The notes beneath the pieces were generated by a model, which did no database searches, had not been told where the DNA came from, and was given only the letters and a program-made list of their open reading frames with translations. From assembly GCA_963811685.1 (NCBI GenBank), contig CAWESK010000021.1, positions 1 to 64,000 on the forward strand: a DNA stretch of 64,000 nucleotides, in the 5' to 3' direction. Positions 1-8,775 of the stretch are shown here, one piece after another. The stretch is from CAIWHR01 sp963811685. GTDB taxonomy: Bacteria > Pseudomonadota > Gammaproteobacteria > Burkholderiales > Casimicrobiaceae. The position numbers and the translations under genes are program-made. How positions within the stretch are numbered: position 1 is the first letter of the stretch; each line of letters starts with the position of its first letter.

Positions 1-1340
1 CGAAGCGCGTGTACTCGCCGAGGAACGTGAGGCGCACGGTCCCGATCGGCCCGTTGCGCTGCTTGCCGATGATGATCTCGGCCACACCCTTGTCCTGCGT
101 TTCCGGGTTGTAGACCTCGTCGCGGTAGATGAACAGGATGACGTCCGCGTCCTGCTCGATCGCCCCGCTCTCGCGCAGGTCCGACATCACCGGCCGCTTG
201 TTCGGCCGCTGCTCGAGCGAGCGATTCAATTGCGAGAGCGCCATCACCGGAACCTTGAGCTCCTTGGCCAGCGATTTCATCGAGCGCGAGATTTCCGAGA
301 TTTCGGTTGCGCGATTCTCGCCGCTCGCGGTTGCCTGCATCAAGCTGCAGGTAATCGACGATCACGAGGCCGAGCTTGCCGTAGGTCCGCATGAGACGTC
401 GCGCGCGCGAGCGCACCTCGATCGCGTTGAGGGCGGGCGTCTCGTCGATCAGGATCGGCGCTTCGTTGAGGCGGCCGAGCGCGGCGGTCAGCTTTTCCCA
501 GTCGTCGGCGGCGAGGCGGCCGGTGCGCAGCTTGTGCTGGTCGAGGCGCCCGACCGAGCCGATGAGGCGCAGCGCAAGCTGAGATGCGCCCATTTCCATC
601 GAGAACACGACGACGGGGAGCCCGGCGGCGAGCGCGACGTGCTCGCCGATGTTGAGCGCGAGCGAGGTCTTGCCCATGCTCGGCCGGCCCGCGACGACGA
701 CGAGATCTCCGGGCTGCATCCCGGAGGTCATCCGGTCGAGATCGGTGAATCCGGTCGGCACGCCGGTGACGTCCGACGGATCGTCGCGGTTGTAGAGCGT
801 CTCGATGCGGTCGACGACCCCGGCGAGCAGCGTGCCGATCGTCACCACCTGCTGCGCGCCACGCTCCCCCTGCTCGGCGATGTGCAGCACCTTCGCCTCG
901 GCCTGGTCGAGCACTTCCTTGGCGCTGCGGCCAAGCGGGTTGTAGGCGGCATCGGCGATGTCGCCGGCGGTCGCGGCCAGCTGGCGCAGGATCGAGCGAT
1001 CGCGGACGATCTGCGCGTAGTGGCGGATGTTCGCCGCGGTCGGCACGTTGGCGACCAGCGCGCCGAGGTACGCGAGGCCGCCGATGTAGTCGAGCTTCTG
1101 CGTCGACGCGAGTGACTCGGAGACCGTGACGACGTCGGCCGGCTTGCCGTCGGCGATGAGGCGCAGCACGTGCTGGTAGATGAGCCGGTGCGCCTCGCTG
1201 TAGAAATCCGCGTCGGCGAGCACGTCGCCGACCTTGTCCGCGGAGTCGTTGTCGAGCAGCAGGCCGCCCAGCACCGATTGCTCGGCCTCCAGCGAATGCG
1301 GGGGCAGCTTCAGCGCATCGAGTTGCGGGTCGTCGGGCAT
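1..1340 (-). CDS. dnaB: Replicative DNA helicase DnaB (3' end outside window, one frameshift)
   Basis: Ring-shaped 5'-3' helicase that unwinds DNA at the replication fork. The protein starts MPDDPQLDALKLPPHSLEAE and has the DnaB N-terminal domain at about residues 10-110. A linker follows, then the RecA-like motor: Walker A GRPSMGKTS near residue 220 and Walker B LVIVDYLQL near 328. Near base 342 one extra A shifts the frame. Removing it restores the DnaB sequence LMQAT..., then EISEISRSMK and QLNRSLEQRPNKRPVMSDLR. The end of the gene lies beyond base 1. DnaB is essential, so the shift is probably a sequence error. It lies 80 bases downstream of the persulfide dioxygenase gene on the same strand. 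Confidence 0.95.
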   Translation of the reverse strand, partial: MPDDPQLDALKLPPHSLEAEQSVLGGLLLDNDSADKVGDVLADADFYSEAHRLIYQHVLRLIADGKPADVVTVSESLASTQKLDYIGGLAYLGALVANVPTAANIRHYAQIVRDRSILRQLAATAGDIADAAYNPLGRSAKEVLDQAEAKVLHIAEQGERGAQQVVTIGTLLAGVVDRIETLYNRDDPSDVTGVPTGFTDLDRMTSGMQPGDLVVVAGRPSMGKTSLALNIGEHVALAAGLPVVVFSMEMGASQLALRLIGSVGRLDQHKLRTGRLAADDWEKLTAALGRLNEAPILIDETPALNAIEVRSRARRLMRTYGKLGLVIVDYLQLDAGNRERRESRNRNLGNLALDEIAGQGAQGSGDGALAIESLARAAAEQAAGDVGPARERGDRAGRGRHPVHLPRRGLQPGNAGQGCGRDHHRQAAQRADRDRAPHVPRRVHAL

Positions 1341-1420
1341 CGGGATTGGGCCGGGTCGCGGCGGCATCGGCGCAGGCGAACGGAATCTCGCTGCTGCGAC
1401 ACGCCCATTCTAACCTGCCC

Positions 1421-2119
1421 TCAGGCCTCCTGGATGTCCTGACCGAGACGGCGGTTCGCCGGCACGGCGATGTCCATCATCCGCGGGCGCGGCAGCTCCA
1501 ATTCTCCCATCAGGCGGATGAATTCCGCGCGCGAGCGCCCCGCGAGACGCGGATTGGTGCGCTTCTCGTCGCCGATCGTCGACGACGTCCGCCCCTTGTA
1601 ATCGTGCGCCGGAAAAACGAGCGTGGCGTCGGGCAGCGTGAAGAGCCTTTGCGTGATGCTGTCATACAGCGCTCCCGCGTCGCCGCTCTGGAAATCGGTG
1701 CGGCCGCAGCCGCCGATCAGCAGCGTGTCGCCGGTGAACACGCGATCGCGCCAGAGGTAGGACATCGAGCCCGCAGTGTGCCCCGGCGTGTGCAACGCGC
1801 GCAGCCTCTCGCCGCCAAAGTGCAGCTCCTCGCCGTCTTCGAGCTGCAGGTCCGCCGCCACGATTCCGCACGGCAGCGGCGCCGCGGCCTTCGCGCCCGT
1901 GCGCTCGCGCAGAAGGCTCGAGCCGGTGATGTGATCGGCGTGCGCGTGCGTTTCGAGCACGTAACGGAGGCGCAGGCCATCGCGCCCGAGCAGCGCCGAA
2001 TACACGTCGAACTGCGTATCGACGGGATCGATCATCACCGCATCGCGCGTATGTGCATCGACGAGCACGTACGTGAACGTCGACGACTCCTCGTCGAAGA
2101 GCTGATGACAATCGCGCAC
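1421..2119 (-). CDS. ETHE1-like persulfide dioxygenase (metallo-beta-lactamase fold)
   Basis: Predicted mononuclear-iron enzyme that oxidises glutathione persulfide to sulfite and glutathione during sulfide detoxification. The 232-residue protein has the metal motif THAHADHITGS at about residues 57-67, then HTPGHTAGS, GDTLLIGGCGRTDF and the family hallmark FPAHDYKGRTSSTI. This series separates ETHE1-like proteins from ordinary hydroxyacylglutathione hydrolases. I chose the GTG at 2119-2117 because AGGAGG lies five bases upstream and the N-terminus then matches the family (CHQLFDEESSTFTYVL). The reading frame stays open further upstream but is not family-like there. No rhodanese domain is fused to it. 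Confidence 0.88.
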   Translation of the reverse strand: MRDCHQLFDEESSTFTYVLVDAHTRDAVMIDPVDTQFDVYSALLGRDGLRLRYVLETHAHADHITGSSLLRERTGAKAAAPLPCGIVAADLQLEDGEELHFGGERLRALHTPGHTAGSMSYLWRDRVFTGDTLLIGGCGRTDFQSGDAGALYDSITQRLFTLPDATLVFPAHDYKGRTSSTIGDEKRTNPRLAGRSRAEFIRLMGELELPRPRMMDIAVPANRRLGQDIQEA

Positions 2120-2253
2120 GCAGGCCTCCTCGTCCCCGGCGCAAGCGCGCCGGAGACGATGATAGGCCGCACACTGGTTCGCCGCAATCGGCCGTCCGGT
2201 ACGATCCCGCGCGACGGCGCGCGTTGCCGGCTGAGGCTGCCGCGCAGGATGCG

Positions 2254-3855
2254 CTAGAAGCGAGAACGAATTGCACACCCACGGAGACACCCTGCAGCTT
2301 CCCGCCGGCAAAGCAGTGCGGGCCGTTGCCGGTGACGCCGCCGGCCCGCCATGTCGTCGGATCGAAGGCCGCTTGCTGGCTCGCGTCGTGGCAGTCCGTG
2401 GTGTTGGCATGGCCACCGGCGCCGAGGTCGTAGTGAGCATCGGGGTGGTTGTTGGTCATCGCGTAATCCGCGTAGATCGTCGTGTTGCGGTCCAGCATGT
2501 GCTTCCAGGCGATCGTGTACATGTTCGCTTGATTGTCGGGATTCGCGCCGCCCGGCGTGTTGTGCGTGCCCCGGATCGCCCGGCGTGTCGATCCGGCGTG
2601 CGCCCAGCCCACGCTCACGACGTCCTTCTCGGTCAGCGCCTGCGAAAGCACGAGCCACGTCCCCGGAGCGCTGGCGTTCGTTCTGGTACTCCAGGTACGC
2701 CGGCACGTTGCGCTTGAATTTCTCGTAGATTCCGCCGATCGTCGTCTGTCGTCGAGAACGTGTACTGCGCGCCGAGCTTCCACGCAGTTCTCGTTCGCCA
2801 CGTCGTTGGGGTCGCCCTGCGTGTCTTCCGGCGGCGTCGTGGGGAAGCCGATCGTGTCGCTCGACCGGTTGACATTCTTGTGCTCCTCGTAGGCGCCGAG
2901 GATGTAGAGCGGACCATTGGTGTAGGTCAGCGACACGCTGTAGAGGTCGCCGAACGAGCCGTCGTTGCACGCCGGCGGGAGCGCGCCGCTGCCCGGAATG
3001 TTGCCGCCGGCGCAATCCTGCTCTGCCGACGAAAGATTGCTGTTGTCGTCGGCGCGGTTCTGGCCGGGACTGTACATGCCCTTGAACGCGACGCCGCTCC
3101 AGTTTGGCGATTCGTACCAGATGGCATGCGGAGCGCGATAGCCGAATTCGACGCGGTTGTCGCCACCGGTATTGCCCATGATGACGCGATAGTCGCCGAT
3201 CATCCCCGAGAACGGATTCAACCGATCGGAGGACAGACTTGTACGGCGTCTCCGACTTGCCGATCATGACGCCGCCCCAGTCCGCTCCGGTGAATCCGAC
3301 AAAGCTGTTGCGCGAAAACAATGCACCGTTGACGGCGTCGCTGGTGTTCGAGTTCGTGGCCCGGGTTCCCGGCGTCGCGGAGATGTCGATGCCGGCTTCC
3401 AGCTGCCAGACGAAATTGAGCTCGGGGTCGAATGGATGCCGGCCGCGGGCGCCGAGGTAGGAAAGATTGGTCGAGATCGCGGGCATCCAGCCCATCTTGC
3501 CGACCGGCGATCCGCCCTCCTCATAATTCGACTGCAGACCCTTGGTCGTCGTGTCGAACGAAACGTCGAGGTTGCCGTAGAACGTGACGTCGCCCCCGCC
3601 GGGCGTCGCGAAGGTCAACCCGCTGCCAGGTGCCATCTGCAGGAACTGCGCGTTCCTCTTCTCCTGCTGCTCCTGCGCCTGCTTCTGCGTCTGCACCTGG
3701 GTCGTCACCTGGTCGAGCTTCGCCTTGAGCTCGTCCATCTGCTTCTGCATCGCTTCCATCTGGGCCTTGAGATCGCTGACCTGATCCGCCTGCGCCACGC
3801 CGGGCCCCGCAAGCGCAAGCGCGATGGCGAGGACCAAAGGTTTTTTGATGTTCAC
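2254..3855 (-). CDS. Outer-membrane porin with N-terminal coiled coil (several frameshifts)
   Basis: Predicted trimeric beta-barrel porin for diffusion of small solutes. A signal peptide (MNIKKPLVLAIALALAGPG, cleaved after VAQA) is followed by a coiled-coil stretch at about residues 25-65 (DLKAQMEAMQKQMDELKAKL). Barrel strands follow, such as DVTFYGNLDVSFD and GALFSRNSFVGF. The frame is lost near 3215, 2795, 2745, 2690 and 2265. Joining the pieces gives a normal porin of about 530 residues ending in the expected C-terminal phenylalanine (IRSRF). Ribosome site GGAGGAA precedes the ATG. With this many breaks, true pseudogenisation cannot be fully excluded, but neighbouring essential genes carry the same kind of break. 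Confidence 0.85.
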   Translation of the reverse strand: MNIKKPLVLAIALALAGPGVAQADQVSDLKAQMEAMQKQMDELKAKLDQVTTQVQTQKQAQEQQEKRNAQFLQMAPGSGLTFATPGGGDVTFYGNLDVSFDTTTKGLQSNYEEGGSPVGKMGWMPAISTNLSYLGARGRHPFDPELNFVWQLEAGIDISATPGTRATNSNTSDAVNGALFSRNSFVGFTGADWGGVMIGKSETPYKSVLRSVESVLGDDRRLSRHHGQYRWRQPRRIRLSRSACHLVRIAKLERRRVQGHVQSRPEPRRRQQQSFVGRAGLRRRQHSGQRRAPAGVQRRLVRRPLQRVADLHQWSALHPRRLRGAQECQPVERHDRLPHDAAGRHAGRPQRRGERELRGSSARSTRSRRQTTIGGIYEKFKRNVPAYLEYQNERQRSGDVARAFAGADREGRRERGLGARRIDTPGDPGHAQHAGRRESRQSSEHVHDRLEAHAGPQHDDLRGLRDDQQPPRCSLRPRRRWPCQHHGLPRREPASGLRSDDMAGRRRHRQRPALLCRREAAGCLRGCAIRSRF

Positions 3856-4048
3856 GCGTTCCTCCGGAATTCTGTCGTGATTCCCGCGGCGGATCGGAGC
3901 CGACGCACTCCCCGTCGCCTCCGCGCCGCGCAGTGTCGAGCCATCGCGGTAACAGCACGAAGAGGCAGGCGGTTATCGAACATTGCACGTCCGCGCGCGC
4001 CGGTGATTGCGAATCGATCAAAAATCCCGTTGCGCGCACAGCTCGCTG

Positions 4049-4081
4049 TTGCAATGCGCGCGTTTTGTAAGCGCGCTGCAA
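4049..4081. repeat. Imperfect inverted repeat in the 393-base porin/lipoprotein gap
   Basis: The divergent intergenic stretch 3856-4248 contains no convincing gene. Its clearest element is an inverted repeat, TTGCA..GCGCGC against GCGCGCTGCAA, with a nine-base AT-richer loop (GTTTTGTAA). It lies between the two divergent starts and lacks a T-run. It is more likely a regulatory or RNA structure than a terminator. Function unknown. Confidence 0.35.
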
Positions 4082-4248
4082 ATTGCGCGTCAGCAAGTTG
4101 TCAGAAAGACAATGTCGAGGGGTGGTCGGCGTCAGCGCAGGGACTTGCAATCGAAAGGCTCAGTCGCCACACTGCAGGTGCTCATTCGTCGCTCAGCTGG
4201 CGCGCGCTTTCCGCGCGCGACAGTCCCGTGCGACGGAAGTTGCGGAAA

Positions 4249-4644
4249 ATGCGCCGAACATCGATGACGAGCAACGCGGCAACGACGGTACGGAAGCTGT
4301 GCCCGACGATCCTGACGGCGGCGACGCTCGCGCTCGCTGCGTGCGCGTCGAATCAGGTAAAGGAAGACGGCTACAACGCGTTTCTCGCCAGGATCGCCGC
4401 CGACTGCAAGCCCCTTATCATCGGCAGCGACGACATGGGTCAGGCAATCGTCTTCAACGGTCTGGGCGCTATCCCCGAGAACTACAACAATTTCCTCGGC
4501 AAAACGTCGGCGCTCTACAACGGGACGATCTCGCCGCAGCTCTATCGCGATTCGCTGACGACGTTTATTGGGAGCGGTACTTACAACCAGCGGTCGTTCG
4601 ATTGCATCGTCGCGCATCTGCCGCCGGCGCCGCCGGCGAAGTGA
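4249..4644 (+). CDS. Small predicted lipoprotein of unknown function
   Basis: A 131-residue protein that I do not recognise. It starts MRRTSMTSNAATTVRKL, has one hydrophobic segment and then a lipobox LAAC at about residues 28-31, so it is predicted to be lipidated and membrane anchored. The mature part is neutral, with NGLGAIPENYNNFLGKTS and a second cysteine in RSFDCIVAHLPP, and ends in a proline-alanine tail. I preferred the ATG at 4249 over 4264 because GGAAG lies upstream of the former. The gene faces away from the porin and runs tail-to-tail into the histidine kinase gene. Confidence 0.7.
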   Translation: MRRTSMTSNAATTVRKLCPTILTAATLALAACASNQVKEDGYNAFLARIAADCKPLIIGSDDMGQAIVFNGLGAIPENYNNFLGKTSALYNGTISPQLYRDSLTTFIGSGTYNQRSFDCIVAHLPPAPPAK

Positions 4645-4663
4645 TCCCGCCGTCCGGGGCCCG

Positions 4664-6049
4664 TCAAAGCGGCGGCGCGGTGAACAGCTCGGCCGCGGGA
4701 AAGCGAACGCAGAAGCGGGTGCCGGGATGCTCCGGCCGGCACGTCGATGTCGAGGACACCGCGATGCCGGGCGACGACTTCCTGCACGATCGCGAGCCCG
4801 AGCCCCGACCCTTCACCGGGCGTGCCCGGCACCCGATAGAAGCGCTCGAGCACTTTGCCGCGCTCGGATTCGGGAATGCCGGGACCCGTGTCCTCGACGC
4901 AGAGGAACGGCGACCCATCGTCGGCAGCCCGTCCTGACGGTCACGGCACCGCCGGGCGCCGTGTAGCGCAGCGCGTTGTCGAGCAGATTGTCGACGAGCT
5001 CCGGCAGCAGCAGCGGGTCGCCGCGCAGCTCCGCGCTCTCGAGCGCGAATCCGAGGTCGATGTCCGCCGCGTGCGCCCGCGGCGCCCACTCGCGAGCGGC
5101 CGCGTCGGCGATCGTCAGCAGGTCGATGCGCTCGAACTCGCGCCCGTGCTCCGGCGCGCTTTCGACCCGCGCGAGCGCGAGCAGCTGGTTCGCGAGACGG
5201 CTTGCGCGCACCGTGGCGCCGTGCATGCGCTCGACTTCGCCGCGCACGTCGGGCGCGAGCTCGCGCCGCAGCAGCAGCTCGAGATGCATCTGCAGCCCGG
5301 CGAGCGGCGTCCGCAACTGGTGCGCAGCGTTGGCGAGGAACCGCTGCTGCATCGTGCTTGCGTCGCGCACCTGGCTCAGGAGGGAGTTGAACGCCTCGAC
5401 GACCGGCGCGGTCTCCACCGGCGCCGCGGCATCGGACAGCGGACGCAGATCGCGCGGCGCGCGCCGCATCAGCTCGAGGCGCAGCTCCTCGAGGGGCCGC
5501 AGTCCATGGGCGACGCCCAGCCACGCGAGAGCGGTCGCCGCGATCGCGACCAGCAGCGTGGGCACGAATTCGGCCACGAGGATTTCGCCGATCAGCCGGT
5601 TGCGCTTGTGCAGCGTTTCCCCGACCTGCACCACGTAGCCGCTCGCCGTCCGGTGCGCGGCGATGCGGATGTCCTGCCCGTCGCTCACGCCATCGAAGAA
5701 TATCTGCTGCCCGAGACCGAGCTCGGGCGGCGGCGGCAGGTCCGCGACACCGTCGACGATCGCGTCGGTCGGCGAGCGCACCTGGAAGATCACCCGGTCG
5801 ACCTGGTCGTAGACGAGTGCCTCGAGCGCCTTCACCGGCAGGTCGACGTGCGCCCCCGAAGCATCGATACGCAGGTTCTCGGCGATGTCGAGGGCGGGAT
5901 CGAGCAACGAGCGATCGTACGCATCGTTCGCCGAACGCAGCGCGACCCAATAGGAGACGGCGCTCGCACCGGCGACCATCAGCGATCAGCGAGCTGATGA
6001 GGAACATGAGCATGCGCCGGCGGATGCTGGGCCGCCCGCCTTCACTCAT
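4664..6049 (-). CDS. TctE-like sensor histidine kinase (three frameshifts)
   Basis: Membrane sensor kinase partnered with the response regulator just upstream. Order: first membrane segment (MLMFLISSLIA... continuing in another frame as MVAGASAVSYW), a TctE-type periplasmic domain at about residues 35-145 with the marker VADLPPPP, and a second membrane segment (LLVAIAATALAWLG). A HAMP-like linker follows, then the phosphoacceptor box NAAHQLRTPLAG. The ATPase domain shows ELVDNLLDNALRY and GSGLGLAIVQEV. Frame breaks are near 5983, 4925 and 4745. The true C-terminus is FPAAELFTAPPL. The start ATG overlaps the end of the regulator gene by eight bases. TctE itself controls citrate uptake, but no such transporter lies nearby. 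Confidence 0.88.
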   Translation of the reverse strand: MSEGGRPSIRRRMLMFLISSLIADGRRCERRLLLGRAAFGERCVRSLVARSRPRHRREPAYRCFGGARRPAGEGARGTRLRPGRPGDLPGALADRRDRRRCRGPAAAARARSRAADILRWRERRAGHPHRRAPDGERLRGAGRGNAAQAQPADRRNPRGRIRAHAAGRDRGDRSRVAGRRPWTAAPRGAAPRADAARAARSASAVRCRGAGGDRAGRRGVQLPPEPGARRKHDAAAVPRQRCAPVADAARRAADASRAAAAARARARRARRSRAHARRHGARKPSREPAARARAGRKRAGARARVRAHRPADDRRRGRSRVGAAGARGGHRPRIRARERGAARRPAAAAGARRQSARQRAALHGARRCRDRQDGLPTMGRRSSASRTRVPAFPNPSAAKCSSASIGCRARPVKGRGSGSRSCRKSSPGIAVSSTSTCRPEHPGTRFCVRFPAAELFTAPPL

Positions 6050-6711
6050 TCGCGCCCTCCCACATGTAGCCGAACCCGCGCACCGTGCGGATGCACACGC
6101 CGGCCTCCTCGATCTTCGTCCGCAGCCGCGACACGTAGACTTCGATCGCGTTCGGCGACAGCGTCTCCTCCACCGCGAACAGGCTTTCGGCGATCTGGTC
6201 CTTGCGACAGCACGCGGTTCGGCCGCGCGAGGAAGAGCTCCAGGAGCGCCCACTCGCGCGGCGTCAGGTCGACGGGTTTGTCGTGGACGCGCACGCGCTT
6301 CGCCGCGACGTCGACGACGAGGCCGGCCACCGACCAGTGCGCGGGAGGCGCCGCGCTACGGCGCAGCAACGCGCGCACGCGCGCCTCGAATTCGGTGAGC
6401 GAGAAGGGTTTCGTCAGGTAGTCGTCGGCGCCAAGATCGAGGCCGTGCACGCGGTCTTCGACGGCGTCGCGCGCGGTCAGCACGAGCACGCTGGTCACCG
6501 AGCGGCGCGCGCGCATGCGACGCAGCACTTCGAAGCCGTCGATGTCCGGAAGACCGACGTCGAGGACGACGAGATCGAATTCCTCGGCCCGCAGCAGGAG
6601 GTCCGCGTGCCTGCCCGTACGGGCCTGCTGGACCGCGTGCCCTGCGCGGGTCAACGTTGCCGTCAGGCCGTCGGCGAGCAGGGCGTCATCCTCGACGACG
6701 AGTATGCGCAT
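6042..6711 (-). CDS. OmpR-family response regulator, TctD/QseB-like (one frameshift)
   Basis: DNA-binding partner of the adjacent kinase. The receiver domain begins MRILVVEDD, with the phospho-acceptor aspartate in LVVLDVGLPDIDG (about residue 51) and the lysine in DYLTKPF. A winged-helix domain follows (LTPREWALLELFLARPNRVL). Near 6207 the frame slips. The continuation reads IEVYVSRLRTKIEEAG and RTVRGFGYMWEGANE, as expected for this family, giving about 222 residues. The frame is open further upstream, but MRIL is the usual family start. The coding overlap with the kinase start suggests translational coupling. Confidence 0.88.
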
Positions 6712-6834
6712 CGGGTGTTCAGGAATGTCGGAGTCGGGGCCGCGGCGCCGTTCGCCGCGCGTCATGCAATCCATCATACGCCCGCCGGAGCAAGGATCGA
6801 TCGCCTGTCCGCTGCGCGGTTCGGCTCCGGTGAT

Positions 6835-7465
6835 TCAAAACTGCGTCTTCAGGCCGACGGCAAAGCCGTGCGGCAGGATCTGGATCAGTATCGGGGTGTC
6901 ACGACTGTGCGCGTACCAGCCGGACAGCCCGCCGACGGCCCAGCCCGCCAGCACATCGGTCTGCCAATGCGCCTGATTCTTGATCCGGCCGGCGCCGACG
7001 TAGAGCGGCAGCAGCAGCAACGCATACGCGGCCGGATTGTCCCGCGCGTACTCGATGACATACGGCGTCACCAGCGCGGCCGACACCGAGGCCTCGCCGC
7101 TCGGGAAGCTGTGGTTGGAGCCGCCCTGGAACCAGAGACAGGGATTTTGCTGCGGATTCGGCCGGGCACGCGTGAAGATGTATTTCCCCGCTTCCGCGGC
7201 GACGTCGCCGATGATTTCCGAGTCGATCCCCTGCCACATCGTCTTGCCGAAGCGCGACTCGGATCCTTCCCACAAGGCGCCGCCGACCTGCGCGATCGTG
7301 AGCGCCCCGACGACGCCGCGATAGACGTTCGGATTCCATACCCCGGACGCGTCGTAGCTGACGAGATGGTCGACGTGCGACCAGCCGCAGTTCTGCGCTG
7401 CCGCCGGCAACGCGGCCAGCGAGCGGCGCGAGCGCCGCGACAACGAGAATGGGTCGAATCCGCAT
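6835..7465 (-). CDS. Exported PAP2-superfamily phosphatase-like protein (one frameshift)
   Basis: Predicted periplasmic or outer-membrane-associated lipid phosphatase-like protein of about 209 residues. A signal peptide (MRIRPILVVAALAPLA... joined across a one-base slip near 7420 to ALPAAAQ) precedes the PAP2 core. The three PAP2 motifs appear as KYIFTRARP, HSFPSGEAS and RIKNQAHWQTD. In the second motif the usual catalytic histidine of PSGH is replaced by glutamate, while the third-motif histidine and aspartate remain. It could be an active subfamily variant or a binding protein. It stands alone between the two-component pair and the ribosomal operon terminator. Confidence 0.75.
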
Positions 7466-7612
7466 CGCGATTCCGAGAGCGGCCAGGCGATCGCATGGAC
7501 CGCAAGGCCGTCAGGAATCGAGAGTACGGCGATGGTCTTTCCCGCGGCTTGCAGGTTGCTGTCGTTTCGCTGACAGCGCGCTCGGGCCGTCCTCGCGCAG
7601 GATGCGACGCCG

Positions 7613-7643
7613 AAAAGCAAAAAGGGCCGTCGCCGGCCCTTTT
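7613..7643 (-). terminator. Rho-independent terminator of the rpsF operon
   Basis: Ten-base stem AAAAGGGCCG paired with CGGCCCTTTT around a four-base loop. On the minus strand it is followed by a T-rich tract (TTTTTGCTTTT). It lies 25 bases past the stop of rplI, in the right orientation to end that operon. Confidence 0.85.
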
Positions 7644-7668
7644 CGCGTGCTGCTTTCGAAGCTCTCGA

Positions 7669-8129
7669 TCAGGTGCCGGCGACGGTTTCGCCGATCACGT
7701 GGACGGTGATGTTGGACACCGCGTCGGAATGCACGGCGACGACCAGCGGATGATCGCCGACCTGCTTCAGCGGACCGCCGGCATCCGGATCGCCGCCTTC
7801 TCGATGGCGAACCCGAGCGCCTTCAGTGCATCGACGATGTCGACGTTGGTGACCGAGCCGAACAGGCGGCCGTCGACGCCGGCCTTCTGCGTGACGTTGA
7901 CGATCGTGCCCTCGAGCTTCGCGGCCTGCTCCTGCGCGGCGCCGAGCTTGGCAGCGGCGGCGGCCTCGAGCTCCGCACGCTTCGCTTCCAGCAGCTTGAT
8001 GTTCTCCGGCGTCGCGCGCTTCGCCTTCCCTTGCGGGATCAGGAAGTTCCGCGCGAACCCCTGTTTGACCTTGACCACGTCGCCGAGATTGCCGACGTTG
8101 ACGACCTTCTCCAGCAGGATGATTTGCAT
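7669..8129 (-). CDS. rplI: 50S ribosomal protein L9 (one frameshift)
   Basis: Large-subunit protein bL9. The N-domain MQIILLEKVVNVGNLGDVV and the KVKQGFARNFLIPQGKA signature are followed by the long helix (ELEAAAAAKLGAAQEQAAKL) and the C-domain (GRLFGSVTNVDIVDAL). A base is missing near 7780. After it the frame continues GPLKQVGDHPLVVAVHSD to IGETVAGT and stops at 7669, for about 153 residues, close to the usual 149. Last gene of the rpsF-priB-rpsR-rplI operon, followed by a strong terminator. Confidence 0.95.
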
Positions 8130-8143
8130 GGCGGTCCTCGCGA

Positions 8144-8425
8144 TCAGTGGAGGTCGGTGTACGGAATCAGCGCGAGAAAGCGCGCGCGCTTGATCGCCGT
8201 GCCGAGCTGGCGTTGATACCGGGACTTGGTGCCCGTGATGCGCGCCGGCATGATCTTGCCGTTTTCCTGGACGAAGTCCTTCAGGACCTCGATGTCCTTG
8301 TAGTCGATTTCCTTGACGCCTTCGGCGGTGAAGCGGCAGAACTTCTTGCGCTTGAACAGCGCATTGCCGCGCTCGCGCTTCTTGCCATCTTTCTTCTTGC
8401 CGAACCTTCCTTGGGGACGGGGCAT
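8144..8425 (-). CDS. rpsR: 30S ribosomal protein S18
   Basis: Small-subunit protein bS18, 93 residues, intact. The basic N-terminus MPRPQGRFGKKKDGKK is typical of betaproteobacteria and is followed by the S18 core (FTAEGVKEIDYKDIEVLKDF, then KIMPARITGTKSRYQRQL). It sits one base after priB and 14 bases before rplI. Confidence 0.97.
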   Translation of the reverse strand: MPRPQGRFGKKKDGKKRERGNALFKRKKFCRFTAEGVKEIDYKDIEVLKDFVQENGKIMPARITGTKSRYQRQLGTAIKRARFLALIPYTDLH

Positions 8426-8426
8426 G

Positions 8427-8735
8427 TCAGTTTCCTTCCATCGATTCGAATTCGTTTACGTGCAGGGCGAGGGTAATCCCGGTGCGGTAGCGGCGGGCGA
8501 GGAATCCCTTGCAGCGCAGTTCAGTTCCAGTCGATACCCTGGCCAGCGCAATCGCCGGATCGCCGAAGGCCACCGCGGTCAGCTCGCATTCGACCTTTCG
8601 CTCGCCGCCGGCTTCGGCCTGGACCGATGCGTGTTTGAGCACGCATTCCAGCGCCGGAATGCCGGCCGGGGTGTAGCGAAGGTCGCCGCGTTCGGCCAGG
8701 ATGGCGTCGAGCGTGAGCCGGTTCGCGCCGGACAC
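8427..8735 (-). CDS. priB: Primosomal replication protein N (PriB)
   Basis: Single-stranded-DNA-binding OB-fold protein that helps PriA restart stalled replication forks. The 102-residue protein reads SGANRLTLDAILAERGDLRY, then GIPALECVLKHAS, VECELTAVAFGDPA and GFLARRYRT, as in betaproteobacterial PriB. I chose a GTG start at 8735 because that is where similarity begins. The frame stays open upstream only because of the slip in rpsF. Its place between rpsF and rpsR is characteristic of beta- and gammaproteobacteria. Confidence 0.9.
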   Translation of the reverse strand: MSGANRLTLDAILAERGDLRYTPAGIPALECVLKHASVQAEAGGERKVECELTAVAFGDPAIALARVSTGTELRCKGFLARRYRTGITLALHVNEFESMEGN

Positions 8736-8775
8736 GTGTTCTTTCTTGCCTCGCTTCGTTCCGCTTTGCGGTTGA

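Noticed and set aside
6202..8193. A 663-codon open frame on the plus strand
   Set aside because: It lies antisense to the response regulator, PAP2 and rplI genes and is rich in Arg/His/Gln/Gly, the usual shadow of GC-rich coding. No domain or ribosome site supports it.
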